From positions 1-27,892 of the forward strand of contig LGRX02028977.1 in assembly GCA_001247695.2 (NCBI GenBank): a stretch of DNA of 27,892 nt, given 5' to 3'. A program made the translations under genes and the position numbers. The notes beneath the pieces are model-generated. The model saw nothing but the letters and a program-made list of their open reading frames with translations. It was not told where the DNA came from and ran no database searches. Of this stretch, positions 1-8,905 are shown in pieces; position 1 is the stretch's first letter, and each line of letters begins with the position of its first letter. This DNA is from Cymbomonas tetramitiformis. Its lineage: Eukaryota; Chlorophyta; Pyramimonadophyceae; Pyramimonadales; Pyramimonadaceae.

Positions 1-1242
1 GACGACGGAAACTTCCATGGCCGTGACAATCGTGTTGGAGCCTATGGACGCAAGCATTACCGCTTTGCCGCGAACCCGCTCAAGGACGGCGGGAATTGGC
101 GCCAGGACAACTACAAAAAGAACTCCGCCCACAACATCTCGTTCCACGTGGCCTCCTCCGCCTTCGTCCCTGAGTGCGCGCGTTGTCCCCCTGGACACTT
201 CCACGACACCGCGAATTGCCCCACGGACGACATGGCATGCGCGGAGTGCGACTTGGTCACCGCCGACGAGAACGACGAGCTCGTCTCTGCGTTCCAGACC
301 GCCTTCGACGCCCAGGACGACGCCACCTTCGCTCAACTTTGTGGACGGCATGATCAACCCGTTGTTCGTCACGACGAAGAGCCCTTCACCTTCGCGGACG
401 ACATCAACATCGGCCTTCGGGCACAATACGCGGGCTTGCTCCCTTCTGGACCCTCTCTTCTTGCTACGCGCGTGCACGAAGCACGCACGGCTCTCCGCGA
501 GCTAAAGCAGGTAGCTGGCGGTGTTGCGTCTGCATCTCAACACTTTCCCATGGTGCATTTCGGCTTTTCGGCCACGCCCGCCGTGATCGACGAGAGCATC
601 GTGGAGCCTGAGCCGCAGGTGACAATCGAGAACGACGAGGACGCGTTAATCTACCCGAAGCGGTTCATCGACAGCGAACCCCCCTTCGAGCAGTCTTTCA
701 TGGACGGCATGTCTGTGAAGTTGGGCTTCTTCGAGCCTGAACCGGCAATTGCGGTTAATTCCTTTACCCCCCTGCCTCCGTACATTTCTTTCACGCATGA
801 TTCAGCTAGCGTGGCTGACTCGGAGTCTGACGGCGAGGACTTGCATGATGCCGTGCCACCACCCGCTCCACGGGTTGGTGGTGTCCGGACACCCTCAATT
901 GGTACTTTCCTCACAACGGCAGCACTGCCGGCTCTGTTTCTATGTGTGAGCGTGGCCTTAATCGACACCGTCGCCGCCTCTGCGCTTTGTGACGTGGAGA
1001 TTGCCCCACGGTCGGTGGTGTACGGGCAGTACACTGAATATCAGAACTGCACAGTGAACTTCTTCCCTGACACTGCCTTTCTGGACACTGGACCCGCTGA
1101 CTCCGACAACGACTTCAATATGGACTCTGGTTTTCTGGACTCTGACTGCTTTGGCATCTACAGTCTGGGTTTTGAGATTGACAACTACGATGACAACAAC
1201 TTTTGTGAACTCTGTTGTGTGGACCACTTCCGAGGTGGCTAG
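1..1242 (+). CDS. gag-like protein of an LTR element, 5' truncated by window edge
   Basis: The frame is open from base 1 to a TAG at 1240-1242, so at least 413 residues are present and the true start lies outside the window. A zinc-knuckle-like cluster, CARCPPGHFHDTANC (175-219), has C-x2-C-x5-H-x4-C spacing, close to the retroviral gag knuckle. A long acidic Pro-rich middle follows, then a hydrophobic stretch (about 895-985, IGTFLTTAALPALFLCVSVA) that could span a membrane, and a tail rich in Asp, Phe, Tyr and Asn with several Cys. The order knuckle, hydrophobic segment, acidic aromatic tail is the same as in the ORF at 23948-26275, and an LTR-like start follows at 1452. I infer a gag-like protein of a sister element. 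No protease, RT or integrase is present. Function beyond 'gag-like' is not established; codon use is GC-rich, unlike the AT-rich flank. Confidence 0.55.
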   Translation, partial: DDGNFHGRDNRVGAYGRKHYRFAANPLKDGGNWRQDNYKKNSAHNISFHVASSAFVPECARCPPGHFHDTANCPTDDMACAECDLVTADENDELVSAFQTAFDAQDDATFAQLCGRHDQPVVRHDEEPFTFADDINIGLRAQYAGLLPSGPSLLATRVHEARTALRELKQVAGGVASASQHFPMVHFGFSATPAVIDESIVEPEPQVTIENDEDALIYPKRFIDSEPPFEQSFMDGMSVKLGFFEPEPAIAVNSFTPLPPYISFTHDSASVADSESDGEDLHDAVPPPAPRVGGVRTPSIGTFLTTAALPALFLCVSVALIDTVAASALCDVEIAPRSVVYGQYTEYQNCTVNFFPDTAFLDTGPADSDNDFNMDSGFLDSDCFGIYSLGFEIDNYDDNNFCELCCVDHFRGG

Positions 1243-1327
1243 AGTTGTTTTGGAACTGCTGGTAGCCTTGCTAGATCAGAAGTCAAAGGCCAAGATGCCT
1301 TCCTGTGTGCAGAGCTAGCTAGAAATT

Positions 1328-1374
1328 GGGACCGCCCTGGCCAAGAGCACAGGCCCCCTCTAGAAATTGGTTCC
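1328..1374 (+). repeat. diverged direct repeat, copy 1
   Basis: GGGACCGCCCT followed by an AGAG-CAGGCC core and ending GGTTCC recurs at 2128-2172 with several substitutions. It lies in the 3' untranslated part of the left element. Confidence 0.4.
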
Positions 1375-1413
1375 ACCGCTTGAGATGGCGTGTTTTCTGA
1401 CAACAACCCTGCT

Positions 1414-1451
1414 CCACCCTAACTTTTCCTCCGTAATAGTACAGGGTGGTG
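1414..1451 (+). promoter_or_regulatory. hairpin and purine-rich tract before a 3' LTR
   Basis: CCACCCT (1414-1420) and AGGGTGG (1443-1449) form inverted arms ending in GGGTGGTG directly before TGCTG at 1452. The complete element on the right has the same arrangement: CCACCC/GGGTGG, then GGTGGTG, then TGCTG at 26604. By position this would be the polypurine tract that primes plus-strand DNA synthesis; that role is inferred. Confidence 0.45.
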
Positions 1452-1560
1452 TGCTGGATGTGACACACCGTGTGCCACTTCCTGTTATCTGTACTAGTAC
1501 TCAATACCGTATGGGTGTCATAGGTTTAGGGTTTCCGGCTAAAGCCGAGACGATCTTATG
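1452..1560 (+). repeat. start of a 3' LTR (right end not determined)
   Basis: The segment begins TGCTGG after the purine-rich tract, matching the TGCTGA start of the 254-bp LTRs at 23296 and 26604. It contains a 19-base stem-loop element (1460-1478) beginning GTGACACACC that differs at three positions from the one at 23401-23419. A TAGGGTTT stretch is also shared. The second LTR is outside the window, so the right boundary is a guess. Confidence 0.4.
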
Positions 1561-3570
1561 TTTTATTACACTTATGAGAAACACCAAAAGTGAAAGCATT
1601 CTGACTGTAACCAAATATATAACCTTAGTTATACATCTAACAAATATTTCGTTCCTTTTGAAGATGCTACGATAACTTCGATTTACAAAAAAAAAAACAT
1701 ATTCTGTTTTTAAAGAGGGAACCTTTAAAGGAAGTTTTAAATTTGTTTGGCACGTCCTCAACGCGTTTGGTGTTTTTGGTAAAGTTTGCACCTTACAGAT
1801 TTTCAGCGCTTGTACCTCGACCAGAGTACCTAGTGCACAACTCGTTACCACTTCTTAAGCGTCCACTTCCTCGGTGCAAAAACGTACACTGCACAAGCCA
1901 TTCTACGAAGCGTAACGACCCCGACTGTAAACAATGCGAAGGCGTGTTTCGCCGCATCGAGAAATATCGTGAGACGAAGAGCCGGATGTTTCCTGTTTTG
2001 GGTGCGTCTTCTGGTTTCTGTTCCGCCGGCTTTGGCCATACGATTGACATTCAACAACTGTAAAGTCAGCTTTTTAATAGACCATTTTGTAAGTGTAACC
2101 GGTTGTACAGTATGTGTGCATTTAGAAGGGACCGCCCTAGCAGAGAGCGCAGGCCTCCCTTTAACAGGTTCCGATATGCAGATGCTTGCTGTTTTAATAT
2201 ATGGTTTGGACTTGGTTTACTTATAAATATGTGACTTAGGTTTTTTCAATTCGCCTTTACTTTGTGGCTATGTCATTAGCGTGGTGTATGCCATCAGACA
2301 CTCAAATGCTTACTACGTCACTACGGAGTTCCCCACGTCGGAGATCGGCTAGTTACCTGACTGTGTTTTTTCCCTAAAACAGATGGAATGTGCGTCACCA
2401 CTTATGCATGAATATGTGAAAACTCGCACACGCGGCATCTCCACCGTGGTGCAACACCCGAAGGTGGACACGGCCTTTCATTTGAGCGGGCAAGTTACCT
2501 AGCGTCCAAAATATGTCGTATGCAACCTATTTTAAGGCTAGCATGCTGCGGATGCTCATAATCTATTCAGTAATTAACACCGCTAAAACAGTGGTTTCAC
2601 GGTGTTAACACTGGCGGAATGCGAGATGTGCTCTTCACAACATGCAAGGCGGGTCTCGAGAGCGGCTCAGATGTCACGCGATGGGCGGGGGTTTCGATCT
2701 AGCGACCGATACAGCATCTGAGTGCTCATGTGAGGTTTCATTACAACTCTAAGACGTTAGATGGGATCTCGTGTGCCCCGTTGCCCACATATTCCGCATT
2801 CCGCAGATGAAAATTGTTTCTGAAATCAGTTATCACTGCTGAAGCTCACCGCTTTTAAAAATCGTCCCTTACACCACATCTCATTAGTGTTCTACGAAAC
2901 GTCCCATCTGCGCAGGTGTGTAAGGTAGGGCCAGACCACTTAAACCCATCACTATGGAAGCAGAGACACTGCTATATGTTGAGCATACCTAGTTGATGAT
3001 GAACAAGTTATAGATTAATACAACATGCATTTGCCACGCAGAGCGAGTCGTTCACACGTGCCATATATTTCATTTTCAAGACAAAATGGATCACAGAAGT
3101 TCCAAGTCAAGGTTGGATTTAACGAAAACGAGGTCACCACGCACACGTTTTCCAACTTACGAATACAGTAGACCAGTCTCGATGGTAGAAGAAGTCAGCT
3201 CGTGTGGAATCGTGTTGAGATCGTTCAATAGTCCTCACCATGAAGCGCGACAGGGTTAGGATGGTTCGTACTATGAAGAACGGCGCCATAGAGCTGTCCT
3301 AACAGCACTTCAGATTCTGGTTTACGATCTATTTTAATGCACAATCTCAAGGTTGTAAGTTACCGACCACGGCACGAAGCCCGTACAAGGAATGGGAGGT
3401 GCCCCAAACAAGTTCAAATCCACCTCAACTTCATAATGGAACCCGCTTATCAAAGATGGCAGGCATATCCTTTGGCAGCTTCCCGAAAGGTGTCAACGAC
3501 GGACCAAAGGTGTCGTTTTCGCAGCTGGTGCCTACGTGAATGTTGGCACAAGTTGGTGCAAAGGCTACTT
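1561..3570. other. no convincing gene
   Basis: Only short ORFs without recognisable domains occur here on either strand. The stretch contains repeat copy 2 (2128-2172) and an imperfect hairpin with perfect 9-base arms TTAACACCG (2574-2582) and CGGTGTTAA (2600-2608). Otherwise I see nothing I can support. Confidence 0.6.
2128..2172 (+). repeat. diverged direct repeat, copy 2
   Basis: This is the second copy of the 1328-1374 repeat (GGGACCGCCCT ... GGTTCC), outside any convincing ORF. It may be a remnant of another 3' end of the same element family. Confidence 0.4.
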
Positions 3571-4344
3571 TTATGCGTTACTATCTATTGCTCCGTATTG
3601 TGTTGCGGAGAGAACTGGAATCCCTTCTAAAGGTTTACTGAAGTTACCGCTGAAAAAAACCTGCTCGGGATCCAAACGAAGCGTAGGTCTTTTGGGCTCC
3701 TCTTTGGCATACCCTGTCGCAACGACCAGTGCGGGAAGATAACGACCAGGAAGACCCACTGCGGAGCGTACGCGACTAGCGTCAAAGCCTTCCATTGGAC
3801 AAGTTTGTAAACCTGAAGCCGTAGCAGCCAATAGATATGTCGATGCCGCGAACATGGTTTGCTTGATGGCCCATGTCCTAATGGACTCACCGACGAACCC
3901 TGTTGGCACAGTCTTGAATAGTCCAATGATCGGAAGGGTAATAAACTTCAAAAAGGAGACTAGCCAGTGCAAGATAGTTATATGCCAACCCACGAATTTT
4001 AAAAGGTTGAGCTTTTTTGCGCTCTCCTCCCTTGGATATCCCATTTTCTCCATCATATTTGCCAACTGTGGAATAAGAAGGGTAGGTTGGAGATCGGCGC
4101 AGAACACGATAGACAGTGGGGCGTCTTTTACTTTGGTTTGGTTTGAGTCGAATAGTGCGTCAACGATGCCGCTATTCTCTGGCTGGTCACGTTGGACCAC
4201 AACTGCGACCCATGGCTGTGTATTAAAGCAGGAAGGAGCTCGCTGAGTCAAGGCGAGAACGTTCTTTAGCACACTTTCAGGGACGACATCAGTTTTGAAA
4301 TCTTTGCAACAATACCTTGCCTTTATCGCGTCCTGGACATCCAT
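3571..4344 (-). CDS. nitroreductase-family protein
   Basis: The product has 257 residues from the first ATG (4344-4342), starting MDVQDAIKAR. The family is FMN-dependent and NAD(P)H-using and reduces nitro compounds, quinones or related substrates; the substrate here is unknown. Visible signatures are the N-terminal FMN phosphate-binding region R10-Y-C-C-K-D-F, where families usually have R-x-S-x-R-x-F, the motif APSCFNTQPW (36-45, usually APSGxNxQPW), and a C-terminal half with a helix (TMFAASTYLLAATASGLQT), then PMEGFD (about 183-188) and LPALVVATGYA. A hydrophobic stretch (about 117-145) between the halves is longer and more apolar than usual and might contact membrane. There is no intron or frameshift, so the gene looks intact. 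Neighbours are repeats, which give no pathway clue. A single-exon gene of a bacteria-rich family could reflect horizontal transfer, but that is unproven. Confidence 0.8.
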   Translation of the reverse strand: MDVQDAIKARYCCKDFKTDVVPESVLKNVLALTQRAPSCFNTQPWVAVVVQRDQPENSGIVDALFDSNQTKVKDAPLSIVFCADLQPTLLIPQLANMMEKMGYPREESAKKLNLLKFVGWHITILHWLVSFLKFITLPIIGLFKTVPTGFVGESIRTWAIKQTMFAASTYLLAATASGLQTCPMEGFDASRVRSAVGLPGRYLPALVVATGYAKEEPKRPTLRLDPEQVFFSGNFSKPLEGIPVLSATQYGAIDSNA

Positions 4345-4461
4345 TGCTGTAGTTATCAATTCGATATTAAGCCCTACAATAATGTTTCACAACATCAACA
4401 GCTTATAGATGTACCGTTAAATAACCGTAACTCGGTGAACATAAAGCAATTACAGTAGGCT

Positions 4462-4481
4462 GATTCTATGGTTTGGTGTCA
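4462..4481 (+). repeat. inverted repeat arm matching X-repeat ends
   Basis: The 20 bases starting GATTCTATGG are the inverse, with one mismatch, of the 20 bases at 5735-5754 and at 7241-7260. They could mark the left terminus of a composite element whose right end is one of the X copies. No target-site duplication is visible. Confidence 0.4.
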
Positions 4482-4483
4482 GG

Positions 4484-4817
4484 TTACCCGACTGTAGTCG
4501 GCGTCGGCAGTTTTTTGATCACAGCAAGCTGATTGGCTCGGACGACCGTACTGTAGGTCGACGGAAAGTCGACGCCGACTCTTGCATGTCACGCCCATGT
4601 CAGGCCTTCTATAACTTGCGTCGACCCAAAACTGAAGAAGGCCTGACATCTCGTGACATGAAGCATCTTTCGTCGACTTTCGGTCAGACCTTGCTCTGTG
4701 CATCCTTCGATCTAATGGAGGCCTGATTTTTTTGACGGCTTTCGAGAGAGACGTCTCTCTGCCGACTAAATCTACGTGCCACGTCGGAAAAGCGACTCGC
4801 ACCTTCTGTGTTTTTCA
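4484..4817 (+). repeat. dispersed repeat Y, copy 1
   Basis: This copy begins TTACCCGACTGTAGTCGG and ends TTCTGTGTTTTTCA. It shares long near-identical outer blocks with 5759-6082, while the middle of the two copies differs. It holds several short palindromes (CCGACT-GT-AGTCGG, GTCGAC). No protein coding is apparent. Confidence 0.75.
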
Positions 4818-5577
4818 GCCTGATGTTGCGTCCCAAGCACCGCTTAATAACTTGATATTTCTGCTACGGTGAGCCTATGATTATGATATTATTCCGAAGT
4901 TATAAGACCTGTAACTTCGTAATGATACTTTTCATTGTGTTTTCCGCAGTGAACTTTTTTATTGGACATGATGAGCGCGTGCGTAAAGATCCCCGCACGT
5001 TTTCATCATTGTACCGCTATAAACGGGACAATTGGAACAAACGTTTTGCAGTCTCAAACTTATGAGTGTTCGAACAGCGTGCAACTCTCTCCAACACTTT
5101 ATAAGTATGTAGTGAAGTTAGTTTCAGTCGTTGTCTTGAGCATCCGCAGAAACGCGGATCGGCCCAAAACGCGTTTGAAGTCCGCAATGCGAACCCCCTT
5201 CGCGGCTTGCTCACATCCGCGAATACGGATGGAATAACGCCAAACGCGCTATCACGCAACGTTAACTTAAGTTAACTTTGCGTGAAAACTTGGCGGAGAC
5301 TCATCTCTGTACATCTCGCTACGCAATCGTTTAGTACCGCAAGGGTACTCACTCCCGGCGAGCATCCTAAAACGCGAAGTACGGCTTCTTTCGCTACGTT
5401 TCGAGTGTCAAACGACGCACATATATCACAGTGAAAACATGTTTAAAATTTTGTGATACATGTTGCGAAATTTGCAAAGTAATTGCCAAAATTCATGTGC
5501 GGACAGCAGCCCGACGCATGTTTCAAAGGGTCCTTCCGGGTCAACGCTCAACGGTGGGATAGTAGGCTTACCACACC
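4818..5577. other. no gene; palindrome-rich stretch
   Basis: Short ORFs only. Inverted repeats occur at 5142-5159 (ATCCGC/GCGGAT), 5214-5231 (CATCCG/CGGATG) and 5253-5284 (see separate entry). Confidence 0.55.
5253..5284. repeat. 32-bp near-perfect palindrome
   Basis: The sequence is symmetric about GTTAACTTAAGTTAAC; 15 of 16 position pairs are complementary, with outer arms CACGCAA and TTGCGTG. Flanking GCCAA (5240-5244) and TTGGC (just right of 5284) could extend it as an outer stem. The role is unknown. Confidence 0.8.
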
Positions 5578-5761
5578 GGTCAGATGAAAAATCGCACGGT
5601 CTTCCCGATTTCTGATGTGGAGGAATATTTCCTACGATTGGGAATCTACGTCATGTCGGGGAGGGCTTAATGGAAAAAAGTTCATTCTATAAACTGGTGA
5701 CAGTCGTCGACGGCCGACGCACCGTGACGTGACGTGACACCAATCCATAGAATCGGACTTA
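5578..5761 (+). repeat. dispersed repeat X, copy 1 (uninterrupted)
   Basis: It starts GGTCAGATGAAAAATCG and ends AGAATCGGACTTA. It is nearly identical to 6237-7267 apart from the insertion there. It carries a single TTAA (5667-5670) at exactly the site where copy 2 is interrupted. Tandem GTGAC units occur near its right end. Confidence 0.85.
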
Positions 5762-6082
5762 CCCGACTGTAGTCGGCGTCGGCAGTTTTTTGATCACAGC
5801 AAGCTGATTGGCTGCGGCGACGGAAGTCGACGTCTGCCGACGGGCATGTCAGGCAATGTCACGCTCCAACATTTCCGAGTTTTTGGAGTCGACGGAATAG
5901 TTTGGCCGTGACATCTCGTGACATGAAGCATCTTTCGTCGACTTTCGGTCAGACCTTGCTCTGTGCATCCTTCGATCTAATGGAGGCCTGATTTTTTTGA
6001 CGGCTTTCGAGAGAGACGACTCTCTGCCGACTAAATCTACGTGCCACGTCGGAGAAACTACTCTCGCCTTTTCTGTTTTTCA
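5759..6082 (+). repeat. dispersed repeat Y, copy 2
   Basis: This second copy of the 4484-4817 repeat is joined directly to the right end of X copy 1. Shared blocks include TTTTTTGATCACAGCAAGC and the run from about 5905 to 6050. The internal segment differs from copy 1, suggesting recombination or block replacement. Confidence 0.75.
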
Positions 6083-6236
6083 CATCGTTGCCCGTCTGCC
6101 GACGCATGCCGACTATTCTGAAGCGCTGTAAAAATTCAAAAAATTGCTCGTATCTCTTTGTAAAATTTCGAAAAGAAACAGCACTGCACGCGAATGTTTT
6201 TGCAGATTGTGGGCCTCCACGTACACCTAGGACACT

Positions 6237-7267
6237 GGTCAGATGAAAAATCGCACGGTCTTTCCGATTTCTGATGTGGAGGAATATTTCCTACGATTGG
6301 GAATCTACGTCATGTCGGGGAGGGCTTAACCCCTTAGTTGCGGTTGGAATCTTTTGCAAAAATATGTGGTTTGGGGACAATTCAAAGTATTGCGTGATCA
6401 TGGCCGAATGCACGCATACGACATCATGTATGTTATAGGAGACCATCAAATAAGCCACAACGAATCATGGTATAGCTATATCTATCGTATATCTCGAGAT
6501 ATATGGATTATCCAACCAAAATTTTGAGTATTTTGAGCATAGAAATTACGCATACGTCTTGTGTACGATGCGTGACTGCAGTCTTATTGACCTGTATCAT
6601 GGTAAAATATCGCGGAAATTAACATGTTAGACTATCCCTAAACCATAGTACGCATTAATACCGCCCAATGTGCCAAAAAATACCAAAAATGGCCAAAAAA
6701 ACACCGAAAAAACACTTGGATTCAAATGTTTTCCTCACTTAAGAAACGTTTTCCATACTTAAGCTAAAACACAGGTGATTTTTCTCATAAAATAAGACTA
6801 TGTGGTGATATAATACCCCATGTTGCATGCGAGACTGGCGTTGGGATCCATTTCTATCGTATATTTCCACATGGCCACGTATATGCTTACCAATACGGGA
6901 TGTTTATGGCTTGGTTAGCTACTTTTCAAAGCCAAATTTAAGCGCAAAATGACACAAATAGACAAATTTGGGTTTGGAAATACTAACACGTGAGAGATAT
7001 ATCGCACTAGTATATGTGCTATACTATTGGTTAACTTGTAGCCATATATCATGAGTGCACCCACAAACCTTACAATATTCGATGAGCCAACCGCGCATAT
7101 GCAGTTTCATGGTAAGCCACGCTCTCATTTTTGAGGCCTTGTTGAGAATACTCAACGTGTCGCAGCTAAGGGGTTAATGGAAAAAGTTCATTCTATAAAC
7201 TGGTGACAGTCGTCGACGGCCGACGCACCGTGACGTGACGTGACACCAATCCATAGAATCGGACTTA
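6237..7267 (+). repeat. dispersed repeat X, copy 2, split by a MITE
   Basis: The left part is 6237-6329 and the right part 7174-7267. Without the insertion and one TTAA it matches copy 1 almost base for base; the A-run after TTAATGG is one base shorter here. Confidence 0.85.
6330..7173. mobile_element. 844-bp piggyBac-like MITE
   Basis: The ends are CCCCTTAGTTGCG and CGCAGCTAAGGGG, inverted with one mismatch in 13. It is flanked by direct TTAA at 6326-6329 and 7174-7177, and the X copy at 5578-5761 has one TTAA and no insertion. TTAA target duplication and CCC-type termini are hallmarks of the piggyBac superfamily. The interior is AT-rich and has no transposase ORF, so it is non-autonomous. 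A GTTGAG/CTCAAC hairpin (7141-7156) lies just inside the right end. Confidence 0.8.
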
Positions 7268-8350
7268 GTTTTTTTAGTTTCACAACTGATGGTAGGCAAT
7301 CGAATGATACGAGGTTGCCACTCTCGAGTCTCGACTGTTGCTGTCAGTCCGATCTGTCGTGTGTCGATGTAGGATAGTCGTAGGATTGTTAGAAATGAGA
7401 TCGGATCGGGAATTGAACGTTGAGCCGAAGTGTGACATCGGCTGTCGAGTGGTTGACCCTGCAACCTGAGTGACGAGTGAATAAGTGGAGCACTTGAGAA
7501 GTGTTTAGCCTTCAGAACTCGGAACCGAATTATCGTTTGTACCTCAATCTGGCCCTGATCCAGTATATTATAAAATCCGAATTGTGTACCTTTGCACGTT
7601 CAATCAAAAACATATTTCCGAGCATCTGTCGTAGTGCCCCAGGCACAATTGGTATCAATAAGCGTTACCTGAACACCTCCGCGCGTTCAGCCACGGCCAC
7701 ACGGTAACTTCCGTTATACTGAAGGGGGAGAGCCGTACTTTTGGGAAACTTTGCGCAACTTTTACGTCAGAAATGCCATTTTTTTCAAAGAAGGAACCCG
7801 TATACTGCTCCCAAAAGTCACCAAACATCAGCATAACGTCCCCTTAACACTGGGGGCCCAACCAGGCTCTCGTTGGTCAAGATTGGTTTTCCGATCTTAA
7901 GTTCCAAGTCTGCCCCAGGCTACAAACAACCGTCAGAGAGCACCCTAAAGGGTTTCCCCGGTTTATAGTAGCCAGAAAAACCTCATAGCCCACCTCCCAG
8001 AGCCTTAAAAAGGCGAAAAACAGCCAAAAACAGCCCAAAATAGCCGTTTTAGCCAGTTTCCAGCCTACCCCAAAACCTCTCCCAGTAGCCCCCACCACCA
8101 AAAACCCCTTCCTTAGATCCCATAGAACAGCCTAGAAACCCCTGATACCGCCCTCACGGCCATCGGCAGTGGGGAAAGCTCCTCCAAATAGCGCTTTCAG
8201 CAGCCTCTGGACGTTTCTAGCAGTTTCTCTAGCACCTTCTGGTATCTTCCAGCAGTACCTTGACTGGAGCATTTTGGGACCTACGGAGCACAAATATCGC
8301 CTGGAGCCTTACTGGACCCCTGTATTGGACCTGACACACCTCCTTTCGCA
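7268..8350. other. no convincing gene
   Basis: Only short ORFs without domains. From about 7860 to 8160 the plus strand is rich in C and A with loose CAGCC/CCAAAA repeats, which opens chance frames. This could be the LTR or leader of the gag-like element that follows, but no matching second LTR is in the window. Confidence 0.45.
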
Positions 8351-8355
8351 GTTGC

Positions 8356-8821
8356 TTGACTCTTGCTCGCGCTCCTAGGCACTCAAAAATCGTGTCGCGG
8401 AGCCCTGGCGAAATTTTGAGTTCGCTGGTGTATGGCAGTTCCTCCACAAGAATACAGAAGAGCGTGGTGGAAGCAGGGACCTCTGAAGTGGGTATTTCCT
8501 CCGATCCTACCTACCCACCAGCAGGCGCTTTCTGGCAGAGCGGCCCTCCTTCCCCTTCTTCCTCTGACGACGAAGCGGAGGACAGCGACTGAACGCCTGG
8601 ACAGAGTCACACTGGCTATCCCACCAGCACACTACGACCGCGAGTGGCATCACCAGGGGAACTACTTCTTCATTTACCCGGCTGACCAAGATTTAGCAAT
8701 CTATCCCGCGCTTCCTGGTGCATTTCCAATAGCTGTAATCGACGGCGTTCCCCCATCGCCAAACATTAGTCCTCCTCCTTCTCCTCCTCCTTCGCCCCCA
8801 GAAAGCGACATCGAAGAGTAA
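8356..8821 (+). pseudogene. frameshifted ORF of unknown retroelement
   Basis: One frame (8356-8592) ends in an acidic Ser-rich tail, SSSDDEAEDSD. A second, overlapping frame (8432-8821, 129 residues) continues as ERLDRVTLAIPPAHYDREW and closes with a Pro/Ser run and ESDIEE. Both halves look protein-like but lie in different frames, so I suspect one reading frame broken by an indel near 8580. No domain is recognised. Its position just upstream of the Gln-rich ORF suggests it belongs to the same degraded element. Confidence 0.3.
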
Positions 8822-8905
8822 ATAAAAGGCGGGCAGACGATATCCTCTGCTCACCTGTGGCTTTTGCCACACCCAGCTCTCGATTTAATCAGCTCTACAG
8901 TCAGC
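8822..8905 (+). promoter_or_regulatory. AT-rich signal and leader before Gln-rich ORF
   Basis: AATAAAAGG (8821-8829) could serve either as a TATA-like element or as a poly(A) signal for the upstream ORF. A small stem-loop, GTGGC-TTTT-GCCAC (about 8857-8870), follows, and the next good ATG is at 8906. Role inferred from position only. Confidence 0.25.

Noticed and set aside
17..505. 162-codon plus ORF at the left edge
   Set aside because: Ser/Thr/Arg-rich shadow of the gag-like frame, which is open from base 1 and has a zinc knuckle.
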